Source of the DNA: Streptomyces sp. TRM49041
GTDB taxonomy: Bacteria > Actinomycetota > Actinomycetes > Streptomycetales > Streptomycetaceae
Length of the DNA stretch: 54,414 bases
Assembly (NCBI RefSeq): GCF_008271805.1
Contig: NZ_VSRY01000106.1
Coordinates: 1-54,414, forward strand
Reading direction: 5' to 3'
A program made the translations under genes and the position numbers. The notes under the pieces are model-generated. The model did not search any database. It was not told where the DNA came from and worked only from the letters and a program-made list of their open reading frames with translations. Below, one piece after another: positions 8,136 through 16,563 of this stretch (positions within the stretch are counted from its first letter, which is position 1; each line of letters begins with the position of its first letter).

Positions 8136-9236
8136 GTGCCCACGGCAGACGAACTGCTCGGCGCCGACACCGTCGCCGGTCTCGCCCGCTGCCTCACACG
8201 CGCGAACGGGACCCCCGCCGAGGAGACCCGTCGCCGCGCCGGCCGACTGGACGGGCTCGGCTTCAGCGAGCGGGTCACCGCGGTACGGGACGCCGTCCTG
8301 GCCGATCTCCCCACGGCGTACCCGGACTTCGCCCGGGTCCTGCGCGCCGCCCTGGACGACCCGGAGTTCACGGGCTGGATGACCTTCCCGGTCACCGAGG
8401 CGGTGGCCGTGCGCGGCCTCGACGCCTTCGAACCCGCCCTCGCCCTCCTCGCCGAGCTGACGCCCCGCCTCACCGCCGAGACCGCGATACGCCCGTTCCT
8501 CCGCGCCGACCTGGAGCGGGCCCTGCGGACCGTCACCGAGTGGACCGGCCACCCCGACCCGCACGTGCGGCGCCTCGCCTCCGAGGGGACCCGGCCCCGG
8601 CTGCCGTGGGCGTCCAGGATCCCCGCGCTGATCGCCGACCCGACGCCCGCGCTGCCGCTGCTGGACGCGCTGCACGGCGACGCATCCGAGTACGTACGCC
8701 GGTCCGTCGCCAACCACCTCAACGACATCAGCCGCGACCACCCCGCCATCGCCGTCGACGCGGCGGCGCGCTGGCTCGGCGGCGAATCCGGTACGGCCAC
8801 CCGCGTCGTACGGCACGGTCTGCGCACCCTCGTCAAGGCGGGGAACGCCGACGCGCTGACCCTCCTCGGCCACTCACCGGACGTCCCCGTCGACGTGACG
8901 GGACCCCAGGTGCGCACCCCGGTCATCAAGGTCGGCGACCATCTGGTCTTCGACTACGCGGTCACCAACACCGGCGACCGCACCGTCGAGGTCGTCATCG
9001 ACTACGTCATCCACCATATGAAGGCCAACGGCACCCGCACCCCCAAGGTCTTCAAGCTCACGACGCGTGCCCTGGCACCGGGCGAGCAGTGGTCGGCGAC
9101 CCGCAGACACTCGTTCCGGCCCATCACCACACGCCGCTACCACCCGGGCGTCCACGCCGTGCAGCTCCAGGTCAACGGCCGCCCCCGCGGCGAGGCGTCC
9201 TTCACCCTCGGCGACGGCGACGCGGACCCCGCGTAG
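8136..9236 (+). CDS. alkC: AlkC-type DNA alkylation repair protein
   Basis: The start is GTG 8136, with AAGGAGG at 8125-8131; the product is 366 residues. Residues about 1-270 are HEAT-like helical repeats. The segment 'HVRRLASEGTRPRLPWASRIP' matches the conserved 'SEG.RPRLPW' block of AlkC DNA glycosylases, which remove alkylated bases such as 3-methyladenine and 3-methylcytosine without base flipping. Residues about 275-366 form a beta-rich domain ('GDHLVFDYAVTNTGDRTVEVVIDYVIHH...') that fits the immunoglobulin-like C-terminal domain found in one AlkC subgroup. The neighbour downstream is convergent. No Ada-type regulator or other repair gene is nearby. Confidence 0.8.
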   Translation: MPTADELLGADTVAGLARCLTRANGTPAEETRRRAGRLDGLGFSERVTAVRDAVLADLPTAYPDFARVLRAALDDPEFTGWMTFPVTEAVAVRGLDAFEPALALLAELTPRLTAETAIRPFLRADLERALRTVTEWTGHPDPHVRRLASEGTRPRLPWASRIPALIADPTPALPLLDALHGDASEYVRRSVANHLNDISRDHPAIAVDAAARWLGGESGTATRVVRHGLRTLVKAGNADALTLLGHSPDVPVDVTGPQVRTPVIKVGDHLVFDYAVTNTGDRTVEVVIDYVIHHMKANGTRTPKVFKLTTRALAPGEQWSATRRHSFRPITTRRYHPGVHAVQLQVNGRPRGEASFTLGDGDADPA

Positions 9237-9240
9237 ACGC

Positions 9241-10197
9241 TCAGCCTCCGGACGGGAACCCGGACGCGGGCCCGGCCGGGGAGCCCGGGCCCGACAGGCC
9301 CGTCGCCGACTCCGCCAGGGCGTTCAGCACCGGGCGGATCAGCGGGTGGTCCTCGGCGCCCCTGCGGACCGCCGCGAAGACCCGGCGGAACGCGGCCGGG
9401 CCCGCCACCGGCCGTACCACCACGTCCTTGAGTTCGATGCCGCGCAGCGCCGAGCGCGGCACCAGGGCCACCCCGGCGCCCGCGCCCGCGAGTGCGACCA
9501 CCGCGCGGAAGTCGTCCGAGACGTGCACGAGCCGCGGCTCGAAGCCCGCAAGTTCGCAGGCGAGCAGCACCATGTCGTGGCACGGGTTGCCGGGCGACTG
9601 GCCGATCCAGTCACTGTCCGCGAGTGCCGCCAGCGCGACTTCGGGCTCCTGCGCCAGCGGATGCCCGGCGTGCAGCACCGCGTCGAACGGCTCGGCGTAC
9701 AGCGGTACGCGCGCCAGCCGCCGGTCGCCCTCGCGCGGCGCGCCCCGGTACTCCACCGCCAGCGCCACGTCCGCCTCGCCGTCCAGGACGAGCGGCAGCG
9801 ACTCGTCGCCCTCCGCGTCCCGCACGCGCAGCCGGATGCCCGGGTGCCGCTCGGCCAGCCGTCCGATCGCCGGGGCCAGGACCTCCGCGATGCCCGTCGC
9901 GTACGCGGCGACGGACACCTCGCCCGCCGTACCGCCCGCGTACGCCGCCAGCTCGGCCTCGGCACGCTCCAGCTGGGCCAGCACCTCGTTGGCGTGGTCC
10001 AGCAGGATCTCCCCGGCGGGTGTGAGCTGTACGCCCTTGCCGCTGCGGGTCAGCAGTGTGTGGCCGGTCTCCTGTTCGAGCGCGGCGAGCTGCTGGGAGA
10101 CGGCGGACGGCGTGAGGTACAGCGCCGCGGCTGCGGCGGTCACCGTACGGTGGTCCGCCGCGGCCCGCAGTATGCGCAGCCGGCGAGGGTCGATCAC
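9241..10197 (-). CDS. LysR-family regulator
   Basis: The 318-residue product has an N-terminal winged helix ('LRILRAAADHRTVTAAAAALYLTPSAVSQQLAALEQETGHTLLTR', residues 7-51), followed by the linker helix and a periplasmic-binding-like effector domain from about residue 90. It begins with ATG at 10197, and its stop lies only 4 bases from the stop of alkC, so the two genes converge tightly. It lies 73 bases downstream of kbl on the same strand and could be co-transcribed with tdh-kbl, making control of threonine breakdown a reasonable but unproven guess. The C-terminal 30 residues are Gly/Pro/Ala-rich and variable. Confidence 0.85.
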   Translation of the reverse strand: MIDPRRLRILRAAADHRTVTAAAAALYLTPSAVSQQLAALEQETGHTLLTRSGKGVQLTPAGEILLDHANEVLAQLERAEAELAAYAGGTAGEVSVAAYATGIAEVLAPAIGRLAERHPGIRLRVRDAEGDESLPLVLDGEADVALAVEYRGAPREGDRRLARVPLYAEPFDAVLHAGHPLAQEPEVALAALADSDWIGQSPGNPCHDMVLLACELAGFEPRLVHVSDDFRAVVALAGAGAGVALVPRSALRGIELKDVVVRPVAGPAAFRRVFAAVRRGAEDHPLIRPVLNALAESATGLSGPGSPAGPASGFPSGG

Positions 10198-10270
10198 CCT
10201 GCCATTGTCACTCAGCCGCCACGCGTCCCACGCAGCTCGGCCGTCGGCCGTCGGCTGTCAGCCGTCCGGC

Positions 10271-11464
10271 TCACGCCCCCATCGCGGCGCGCGCGTCCAC
10301 GAACGCCGCCACCGCCCGCGACACGTCCGCCGTCGAGTGCGCCGCCGACAGCTGGACCCGGATACGGGCCTGGCCCATCGGCACGACCGGGTAGGAGAAC
10401 CCGATCACGTACACACCGCGCTCCAGCAGCAGCTCCGCCATGCGCCCCGCCTTCGCCGCGTCACCGATCATCACGGGCGCGATCGCGTGGTCGCCGGGCA
10501 GGATCTCGAAGCCCTCCTCCGCCATCCGCGTACGGAACAGCTTCGTGTTCGCGTCGAGCCGCTCCCGCAGGTCGCCCGCGGACTCCAGCAGGTCGAGGAC
10601 CTTCAGCGACGCGGCGGCGATCACCGGGGCCAGCGAGTTCGAGAAGAGGTACGGGCGCGACCGCTGGCGCAGCAGCTCGACGATCTCGGCGCGGGCCGCG
10701 ACGTAACCGCCGGACGCGCCGCCCAGCGCCTTGCCGAGGGTGCCGGTGATGATGTCCACCCGGTCCATGACCCCGTGCAGCTCGGGCGTGCCCCGGCCGC
10801 CCGCGCCGACGAAGCCGACGGCGTGCGAGTCGTCGACCATGACCATCGCGTCGTACCGGTCGGCCAGGTCGCAGATGTCCTTCAGCGGCGCGACGTAGCC
10901 GTCCATCGAGAACACGCCGTCCGTGACGATGAGCCGGCGCCGGGCGTCCCGGGTCTCCTGGAGCTGCTTCTCCAGGTCCGCCAGGTCACGGTTGGCGTAG
11001 CGGTGGCGGCGGGCCTTGGACAGCCGGATGCCGTCGATGATCGACGCGTGGTTGAGGGCGTCGGAGATCACCGCGTCCTCGGGGCCGAGCAGGGTCTCGA
11101 AGACACCGCCGTTGGCGTCGAAGCAGGAGGAGTACAGGATCGTGTCCTCCTGGCCCAGGAACGCCGACAGCCGCCGCTCCAGCTCCTTGTGGACGTCCTG
11201 CGTGCCGCAGATGAACCGTACGGAGGCCATGCCGTAGCCCCACCGGTCCAGCGCGTCCTTGGCGGCGGCGACGACCTCGGGGTGGTCGGCCAGGCCCAGG
11301 TAGTTGTTGGCGCAGAAGTTCAGTACGTCACCGGGCGCACCGCCCGCGGTGACGGCGACGGACGCGGACTGCGGGGTGCCGATGACCCGCTCGGGCTTGT
11401 ACAGCCCGGCATCGCGGATCTCGTCGATGGTGGCGCGGAGTTCGTCACGAACGGACGCGAACAT
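10271..11464 (-). CDS. kbl: Glycine C-acetyltransferase (2-amino-3-ketobutyrate CoA ligase)
   Basis: This 397-residue PLP enzyme of the alpha-oxoamine synthase family converts 2-amino-3-oxobutanoate and CoA to glycine and acetyl-CoA, the second step of threonine degradation. Visible marks are '[16 protein letters not shown]' (49-64), '[13 protein letters not shown]', '[18 protein letters not shown]' (211-228) and the PLP-lysine motif '[15 protein letters not shown]' with K245. The length matches the family. It lies 26 bases after the tdh stop in the same direction, the usual tdh-kbl arrangement, so the product of Tdh is handed directly to Kbl. Confidence 0.95.
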   Translation of the reverse strand: MFASVRDELRATIDEIRDAGLYKPERVIGTPQSASVAVTAGGAPGDVLNFCANNYLGLADHPEVVAAAKDALDRWGYGMASVRFICGTQDVHKELERRLSAFLGQEDTILYSSCFDANGGVFETLLGPEDAVISDALNHASIIDGIRLSKARRHRYANRDLADLEKQLQETRDARRRLIVTDGVFSMDGYVAPLKDICDLADRYDAMVMVDDSHAVGFVGAGGRGTPELHGVMDRVDIITGTLGKALGGASGGYVAARAEIVELLRQRSRPYLFSNSLAPVIAAASLKVLDLLESAGDLRERLDANTKLFRTRMAEEGFEILPGDHAIAPVMIGDAAKAGRMAELLLERGVYVIGFSYPVVPMGQARIRVQLSAAHSTADVSRAVAAFVDARAAMGA

Positions 11465-11490
11465 GAAGGCGTGCTCCTAGAGAGGGAAGG

Positions 11491-12519
11491 TCAGACGGTC
11501 CAGTCGAGGATGATCTTGCCGCTGCGGGCCGTGGCCGCCTCGTCGAACGCGGCGTCGAAGTCCTTGTACGCGTACTTGCCGGTGATCACCGGGCTCAGGT
11601 CCAGGCCGCCCTCCAGCAGCACCGTCATCGCGTACCACGTCTCGAACATCTCGCGGCCGTAGATGCCCTTGATCGTGATCATCGAGGTGACGATCTTCGC
11701 CCAGTCGACCGGGAACTCGTCGGCCGGCAGGCCCAGCATCGCGATGCGGCCGCCGTGCGTCATGTTCGCGACCATGTCCCGCATCGCCTCGGGGCGGCCG
11801 GACATCTCCAGGCCGACGTCGAAGCCCTCGCGCAGCCCCAGCTGCCGCTGAGCGTCGGCGATGCCGCTCTCCGCGACGTTCACGGCGAGCGTCGCGCCCG
11901 CCTTGCGGGCCAGCTCCAGCCGCGGCTCGCTCACATCGGTGATCACCACGCTGCGCGCGCCGGCGTGCCGGGCGACGGCCGCCGCCATGATGCCGATCGG
12001 ACCGGCGCCCGTGATCAGCACGTCCTCGCCGACGAGCGGGAACGACAGCGCCGTGTGCACGGCGTTCCCGAACGGGTCGAAGATCGCGGCGACATCGAGG
12101 TCGACCTTCGCGCGGTGCACCCACACATTGGACGCGGGCAGCGCCACATACTCGGCGAACGCCCCGTTCCGCCCGACACCAAGGCCGATCGTGGCCCGGC
12201 AGAGATGGCGACGGCCCGCCAGGCAGTTGCGGCACTTGCCGCACACCAGGTGTCCCTCGCCGCTCACCAGGTCGCCGACCGTGATGTCCTCCACGTCGGA
12301 GCCGACGGCCGCGACCTCGCCGACGAACTCGTGGCCGAGGATCAGCGGCGTCGAGACCGCCTGCCGGGCCCAGCCGTCCCAGGACCGGATGTGCAGATCG
12401 GTGCCGCAGATACCGGTTCGCAGCACCCTGATCAGCACATCGCCGGGACCGGTCTCGGGCTCGGGGACGTCCATCAGCCACAGACCGGGCTCGGCCTTCT
12501 GCTTGACAAGGGCCTTCAT
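11491..12519 (-). CDS. tdh: L-threonine 3-dehydrogenase
   Basis: The start is ATG 12519 ('[21 protein letters not shown]'), which gives the family length of 342 residues; longer in-frame starts upstream add unconserved sequence. This is a zinc medium-chain dehydrogenase that oxidises L-threonine to 2-amino-3-oxobutanoate with NAD. Catalytic zinc ligands are C38 and the GHE of 'LGHEFVGEV' (H63-E64). The structural zinc cysteines are C93, C96, C99 and C107. The NAD site is '[22 protein letters not shown]'. A GGAG lies upstream of the start. It leads the tdh-kbl operon. A 5-base inverted repeat (TGGTG-N5-CACCA at 12544-12558) lies 25 bases upstream and might be a regulatory site. Confidence 0.95.
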   Translation of the reverse strand: MKALVKQKAEPGLWLMDVPEPETGPGDVLIRVLRTGICGTDLHIRSWDGWARQAVSTPLILGHEFVGEVAAVGSDVEDITVGDLVSGEGHLVCGKCRNCLAGRRHLCRATIGLGVGRNGAFAEYVALPASNVWVHRAKVDLDVAAIFDPFGNAVHTALSFPLVGEDVLITGAGPIGIMAAAVARHAGARSVVITDVSEPRLELARKAGATLAVNVAESGIADAQRQLGLREGFDVGLEMSGRPEAMRDMVANMTHGGRIAMLGLPADEFPVDWAKIVTSMITIKGIYGREMFETWYAMTVLLEGGLDLSPVITGKYAYKDFDAAFDEAATARSGKIILDWTV

Positions 12520-12663
12520 CGCGGCGACTCCAGGCGGGAAGAGTGGTGAATGCCACCAATGTGCCGAGCGCGGCACGGCCGCGTCCATCGAGGTTTTCTT
12601 AAGCGGTCCAACAGCCCAGCTTCACGCGCCCCGCCGACCGGGTGAACCTCCGCCGCACCGGCC

Positions 12664-12680
12664 ATTACCCCGGCGGTAAT
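12664..12680. promoter_or_regulatory. Candidate operator dyad between tdh and a membrane protein gene
   Basis: A perfect inverted repeat, ATTACC-N5-GGTAAT, sits in the divergent region between tdh (start 12519) and the gene at 12799. The A/T-containing arms stand out in GC-rich surroundings and the spacing fits a dimeric regulator. Which gene it serves is unknown; the LysR protein at 9241 is one possible partner. Confidence 0.35.
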
Positions 12681-12798
12681 CGACCGCCCCCGACCCTCCC
12701 GGGCAAGGTGTCCGCACCGGGGCCCGGGCGGCTCGCACTCCGCCCGGTTCCCGCCCCCGGTCCATGTTCCGTACGACCTCGACGGAGGCTGATCCGCC

Positions 12799-13224
12799 AT
12801 GTCCCACACCCTGCTCGCCGGCCTGTCCCGCACCACCGAGCCGCGGACCATGCTGCGCCGCTTCCTCGTGCTCGACGCGGCCGTCACCGGAGCCGGCGGC
12901 CTGGCGTACGCGTCCGCCCCCGGTCCGCTCGGGCGACTGCTCGGTGTGGACGCCACGCTCCTGCGGGGACTGGGCGTCTTCCTCCTCGCGTACGCGGCGG
13001 TGGTGGGCTACCTCGGCTCGCGGCCCCGGCCGCCCGCCGACCCCGTGAAGCTGGTGGTCGACGCCAACGTGCTGTGGGCCCTCCTCAGCCTCGTCGCACT
13101 GGTCGCGTGGCTGGAGCCGAGCAAGGCCGGCAGGCTCTGGATCCCCGCGCAGGCCGCCACCGTCGCGTGCCTCGCCGCCCTTCAGTGGTCCGCCCTGCGC
13201 GCCACCGCCGGCCAGGCGGCCTGA
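12799..13224 (+). CDS. Small integral membrane protein, unknown function
   Basis: The 141-residue product is mostly hydrophobic, with four predicted membrane segments at about residues 20-40 ('FLVLDAAVTGAGGLAYA'), 52-70 ('LLRGLGVFLLAYAAVVGYL'), 85-105 ('VDANVLWALLSLVALVAWL') and 115-135. It has the look of small four-helix membrane proteins that are common in Streptomyces and uncharacterised. GGAGG lies 10 bases before the ATG. It converges with the XRE regulator at 13252 and is divergent from tdh, so it is probably transcribed alone. No enzymatic motif is visible. Confidence 0.7.
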   Translation: MSHTLLAGLSRTTEPRTMLRRFLVLDAAVTGAGGLAYASAPGPLGRLLGVDATLLRGLGVFLLAYAAVVGYLGSRPRPPADPVKLVVDANVLWALLSLVALVAWLEPSKAGRLWIPAQAATVACLAALQWSALRATAGQAA

Positions 13225-13251
13225 AAGCCGTGGCGGCCGCGCCCCCGTCCG

Positions 13252-14109
13252 TCACCACGCCTGGCCGAGCGACCGCAGACAGGCGGCGGTCTCCGGGTCC
13301 GCCGGCAGCAGCGTCTCCACGGCCAGCTCCGCGACCGTCACGTCCAGCGGGGTGTTGAACGTCGAGATCGACGACACGAAGGACAGCACCCGACCGTCGT
13401 GCTCGATACGCAGAGGCAGCGCGAAGTACGGGTACGGGGCGCCCGCCGCGTCCGGGCCGTCCGGGCCGTCCGGGCTCTCCCCGCCCTCCCGGCCACCGAG
13501 CTCCCGCTCCGGGCCGGGCGCGAGCGGGTACGCGGCGACCTCCTCGTACACCGCCCGCAGCGGCTCGGACCGCGACAGCGCCATCTGCCGCTCCATCTGG
13601 GCCAGCAGGTGCCCGCGCCACTCCCGCAGGTTGCGGATTCTCGGCGCGAGCCCTTCCGGGTGGAGGGTGATCCGCATCGCGTTCAGCGGTGGGGCCAGCA
13701 ACCGCTCCGGCAGGCCCGCCAGCAGCATCGCGACCCCGCGGTTCGCGGCCAGCACCGTGTAGGAGCCGTCCACGACGAACGCCGGATACGGCTCGTAGCC
13801 GGCGAGCAGCCGATCCACGCCCTCGCGCAGCGGCCCGAGTTCCGGGCCGTCCAGCGACGACTCGGCGTACCGGGGCGCGTAACCGGCCGCCAGCAGCAGC
13901 GCGTTGCGCTCCCGCACGGGCACGTCCAGGTGCTCGGCGAGGCGCAGGATCATCTCCTCGCTCGGACGGGACCTGCCCGTCTCGATGAACGAGACGTGCC
14001 GGGCCGACGAGCCCGCCCGCAGCGCCAGCTCCAGCTGGCTCAGCCGCCGGCGCTGCCGCCAGCCCCGCAGCAGCGCTCCCACGCCCGTGCCCGTCGCGAC
14101 AGTCGTCAT
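13252..14109 (-). CDS. XRE-family regulator with MmyB-like ligand-binding domain
   Basis: The product of 285 residues begins at ATG 14109. Residues about 8-65 are a helix-turn-helix ('LLRGWRQRRRLSQLELALRAGSSARHVSFIETGRSRPS'). Residues about 95-285 match the MLTR/MmyB ligand-binding domain ('YEPYPAFVVDGSYTVLAANRGVAMLLAG', 'LPLRIEHDGRVLSFVSSISTFNTPLDVTVAELAVETLLPAD'), a PAS-like fold thought to bind fatty acids or similar ligands. A loop of about 20 residues with GPD triplets interrupts the domain and is encoded by a 9-base tandem repeat (13450-13476). It is divergent from the pterin dehydratase gene, and a perfect 18-base palindrome lies between them, a likely autoregulatory operator. Confidence 0.85.
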   Translation of the reverse strand: MTTVATGTGVGALLRGWRQRRRLSQLELALRAGSSARHVSFIETGRSRPSEEMILRLAEHLDVPVRERNALLLAAGYAPRYAESSLDGPELGPLREGVDRLLAGYEPYPAFVVDGSYTVLAANRGVAMLLAGLPERLLAPPLNAMRITLHPEGLAPRIRNLREWRGHLLAQMERQMALSRSEPLRAVYEEVAAYPLAPGPERELGGREGGESPDGPDGPDAAGAPYPYFALPLRIEHDGRVLSFVSSISTFNTPLDVTVAELAVETLLPADPETAACLRSLGQAW

Positions 14110-14150
14110 ACCGCAGACGGTAGCCGAGACGGCCGTGTTGACCACCGGCG

Positions 14151-14168
14151 TACGGTCCCGGGACCGTA
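14151..14168. promoter_or_regulatory. Perfect 18-base palindrome, likely XRE operator
   Basis: TACGGTCCC followed directly by GGGACCGTA is a perfect palindrome located 41 bases upstream of the XRE/MmyB regulator start and 71 bases upstream of the dehydratase start. Its place in the shared promoter region suggests binding by a dimer of the adjacent regulator, controlling itself and possibly the dehydratase gene. Confidence 0.5.
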
Positions 14169-14239
14169 AGGTCGGGATCGTCGCCACCGCACGCCGGAAC
14201 GCCGGCCCACCGGCACCGAACGGGAAGGGAGCACGGGAC

Positions 14240-14545
14240 ATGCCCACCGAACCGCTGTCGCAGAAGGAGATCGAGGACCGGCTGCGCGAACTGCCCGGCT
14301 GGTCGCTCGCGGGCGACCGGATCGCCCGTACGTACCGCCTGTCCACGCACTTCGCGGCCACCGCGATGGTCGTGCACATCGCCCGGATCCAGGACGAACT
14401 GAACCACCACTCCGATCTCACCCTCGGCTACAACACGGTCGCCCTGTCGGTGAACACCCACGACGCGGGCGGCGCGGTCACGGACCGGGACTTCGAACTC
14501 GCGTCACGGGTGGACGCCGTCGCCGCGATCCACGGGGCCGTCTGA
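14240..14545 (+). CDS. 4a-hydroxytetrahydrobiopterin dehydratase (PCD/DCoH family)
   Basis: The 101-residue product has the full pterin-4a-carbinolamine dehydratase pattern: 'LPGWSLAGDRIARTYRLSTHFAATAMVVHIARIQDELNHHSDLTLGYNTVALSVNTHDAGGAVTDRDFELASRVDAV'. The active-site 'NHHSDLTLGYNTV' block includes the conserved histidine pair and aspartate. The enzyme dehydrates 4a-hydroxytetrahydropterin to quinonoid dihydropterin, recycling cofactor after aromatic amino acid hydroxylation; in bacteria without such hydroxylases the role is less clear. A GGGAAGGGAG ribosome site precedes the ATG. No phenylalanine hydroxylase gene is visible in the window. Convergent with the NmrA-type reductase. Confidence 0.9.
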   Translation: MPTEPLSQKEIEDRLRELPGWSLAGDRIARTYRLSTHFAATAMVVHIARIQDELNHHSDLTLGYNTVALSVNTHDAGGAVTDRDFELASRVDAVAAIHGAV

Positions 14546-14560
14546 CCCTCGTCCGGTCGG

Positions 14561-15418
14561 TCACGCCCCGGGCGTGAACGCGGCCTTCACGACCTCGGCG
14601 AAGTCCCGCGGCTCACGCCCCAGCACCCGCCGTACCCCGTCCGTCACGGACGCGTTGTGGCCGTCCAGCAGTGTCGCGAACAGCCCCGCCACCCAGGCGG
14701 CGTCCGCCTCCGGCAGCCCGTATGCGCCCAGCGCCGCGGCGTACTCCGCCTCGGACACCGGCACGTACCGCACCTCGCGGCCCGCCGCCGCGCCGGTCTC
14801 CGCCGCGACATCGGCGAACGTCAGCAGCCGAGGCCCCGTCAGCTCGTGGACGAGTCCGGCGTGTCCGTCCTCCGCGAGAGCGGCCACCACGACGTCGGCG
14901 ACATCGTCGGTGTCGATGAACGGCTCGCCGGTGGAGCCGGCCGGGAAGGCGATCTCGCCCGCCGTGACGCCGTCGGCCAGCAGGCCCTCGGTGAAGTTCT
15001 GCGCGAAGAACGAGGCCCGTACGACGGTCACTTCCACGCCACTTCCACCTCCGCTCCCGTTCCCAGCCGCCTCGCGCAACGCCTGCTCGGCGCGCACCGC
15101 CTCGGGTTCACCGCGCCCGGACAGCAGCACCAGCCGCCGCACCCCCGCCTCCGCCGCGAGCCGCCCGAACTCGCCGAGCGCGTCCACCGCGCCGGGCGCC
15201 GCCAGGTCCGGGTAGTACGCCACATATGCCGCGTCCGCGCCGCGAAGGGCCGGGGCCCAGGTCGCGGACCGCTCCCAGTCGAAGGGCGTGCCGCCCGTGC
15301 GGGACCCCGCCCGTACGCCGAGGCCGCGCTCGGTCAGCCGCTCCGCCACGCGGCGCCCGGTCTTGCCCGTCGCCGCCGTCACCAGCACCGTCATCCGCTC
15401 ATCCGTGTTCTCGTTCAT
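14561..15418 (-). CDS. NmrA/SDR-type NAD(P)-binding reductase
   Basis: This 285-residue atypical short-chain dehydrogenase starts at ATG 15418. The glycine-rich nucleotide motif 'VLVTAATGKTGRRVAERL' is at residues about 11-28, 'VRRLVLLSGRGEPEAVRAEQALREA' follows in the middle, and 'VTVVRASFFAQNFTEGLL' plus 'FIDTDDVADVVVAALAEDGHAG' are typical NmrA-family blocks. The Tyr-x-x-x-Lys catalytic pair of classical SDRs is not seen, so it may sense the redox state of NADP or act on quinones rather than be a general dehydrogenase. It is divergent from an AraC-family gene with a near-perfect 23-base palindrome between them, a common arrangement of an oxidoreductase and its regulator. Confidence 0.85.
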   Translation of the reverse strand: MNENTDERMTVLVTAATGKTGRRVAERLTERGLGVRAGSRTGGTPFDWERSATWAPALRGADAAYVAYYPDLAAPGAVDALGEFGRLAAEAGVRRLVLLSGRGEPEAVRAEQALREAAGNGSGGGSGVEVTVVRASFFAQNFTEGLLADGVTAGEIAFPAGSTGEPFIDTDDVADVVVAALAEDGHAGLVHELTGPRLLTFADVAAETGAAAGREVRYVPVSEAEYAAALGAYGLPEADAAWVAGLFATLLDGHNASVTDGVRRVLGREPRDFAEVVKAAFTPGA

Positions 15419-15437
15419 GACGACCAGCTTCGGGGCC

Positions 15438-15460
15438 GGAGCCTGGACGATCCATGCTCC
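15438..15460. promoter_or_regulatory. Near-perfect 23-base palindrome in NmrA/AraC intergenic region
   Basis: The arms GGAGC-c-TGGA and TCCA-t-GCTCC are arranged around a 3-base centre; 9 of 11 positions pair. It lies 20 bases upstream of the reductase start and 40 upstream of the AraC-type gene start, so it could control both. AraC proteins often use direct repeats, so a dyad is a little unusual; another regulator cannot be excluded. Confidence 0.45.
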
Positions 15461-15499
15461 AGAGGCTCGATGCCCTACGTGTGCGTCTACGCTCACCGC

Positions 15500-16537
15500 A
15501 TGGACGCACTCGCCGGACTGCTCGACGGACCCAGGGCCCGGGGGGCCTTCCTGCTGCGCATGGTGATGGCGCCCCCGTGGTCGGTGAGGGTCGAGGACCG
15601 GGCGCCGCTGTGCGTGATGTGCGTCAGCCGCGGCGAGGCGTGGATCATCCCGGACGGCGACGGCTCCCGCAGCGGCGACGGCAACGGCAACGGCAGTGGC
15701 AGTGGCAGTGGCAGTGACGGAGGCGCCGAGGCCCCCGTGCGGCTGCTGCCCGGCGACCTCGCCATCGCGCGCGGCCCCGCCCCGTACACCGTCGCCGGCG
15801 CCGCCGACACCCCGCCGCAGGCGCTCATCGGCCCCGGCGGCGCCTGCCACACGCTGTACGGCGAACCGCTGGAGGAGACGATGCGGCTCGGCGTACGGAC
15901 CTGGGGCAACGCCCCGGACGGCCGGGACACTCTGCTCGTCGGCACGTACCGCGTGGAGAGCGAGGTGAGCCGCAGGCTGCTCGACGCGCTGCCGCCCCTG
16001 CTGCACCTGCCCGCCGACGCCTGGGCCTGCCCTCTTGCCCCGGTCCTGGAGGAGGAGATCAGCCGCGACGAGCCCGGCCAGAGCGTCGTCCTCGACCGGG
16101 TCCTGGACCTGCTGCTGATCGCGGCGGTACGGGCCTGGTTCGCCCGCCCGGAGGCCGCCGCGCCCGCCTGGTACCGGGCCATGGGCGACCCGGTGGTCGG
16201 CACGGCCCTGCGGCTGCTCCAGAACGAGCCCGCACATCCCTGGACGGTCGCCTCGCTCGCGGCACGCGCCGGGGTGTCGCGGGCCGCGCTGGCGCGGCGG
16301 TTCACGGACCTGGTGGGGGAGCCCCCGATGGCGTATCTGACGGGCTGGCGGCTCACGCTCGCCGCGGACCTGCTGCGCGAGACGGACACGACGGTGGAGA
16401 GCGTCGCGCGGCGGGTCGGCTACGGCGGGGCCTTCGCGTTCAGTGCCGCCTTCAAGCGCGTACGGGGTGTCAGCCCCCAGGAGTACCGGGCGGGCAGAAC
16501 GGCGAGCTTGCCGGAGCGGCAAGTTTCCTTGCGGTAG
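15500..16537 (+). CDS. AraC-family regulator with cupin sensor domain
   Basis: The start chosen is ATG 15500 ('MDALAGLLDGPRARGAFLLRMVMAPPW'), the typical beginning of the AraC/cupin_6 group; product 345 residues. The sensor (residues about 1-200) contains 'APLCVMCVSRGEAWI' and 'VRLLPGDLAIARGPAPYTVA'. The C-terminal HTH_18 domain reads 'WTVASLAARAGVSRAALARRFTDLVGEPPMAYLTGWRLTLAADLLRETDTTVESVARRVGYGGAFAFSAAFKRVRGVSPQEYR'. Between two sensor strands there is a Gly-Asn/Gly-Ser run encoded by a hexanucleotide repeat (15674-15715). It probably controls the divergent NmrA-type reductase. Confidence 0.88.
   Translation: MDALAGLLDGPRARGAFLLRMVMAPPWSVRVEDRAPLCVMCVSRGEAWIIPDGDGSRSGDGNGNGSGSGSGSDGGAEAPVRLLPGDLAIARGPAPYTVAGAADTPPQALIGPGGACHTLYGEPLEETMRLGVRTWGNAPDGRDTLLVGTYRVESEVSRRLLDALPPLLHLPADAWACPLAPVLEEEISRDEPGQSVVLDRVLDLLLIAAVRAWFARPEAAAPAWYRAMGDPVVGTALRLLQNEPAHPWTVASLAARAGVSRAALARRFTDLVGEPPMAYLTGWRLTLAADLLRETDTTVESVARRVGYGGAFAFSAAFKRVRGVSPQEYRAGRTASLPERQVSLR
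15674..15715 (+). repeat. Hexanucleotide repeat in the AraC-type sensor
   Basis: Seven 6-base units of the form GGC(R)(R)(Y), namely GGCGAC, GGCAAC twice and GGCAGT four times, encode the run Gly-Asp/Asn/Ser. The unit length keeps the frame, so slippage would change only the length of a surface loop. Confidence 0.8.
16507..16526 (+). terminator. Hairpin with short T run at the end of the AraC-type gene
   Basis: CTTGCCG-GAG-CGGCAAG is a perfect 7-base stem with a 3-base loop followed by TTT, overlapping the last codons of the AraC-type gene. It resembles a compact intrinsic terminator. Because it is only about 40 bases from the methyltransferase start it could instead be an operator for that gene. 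Confidence 0.4.
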
Positions 16538-16563
16538 ATGCGGGTGCGTCGCACGCTGTCCCC

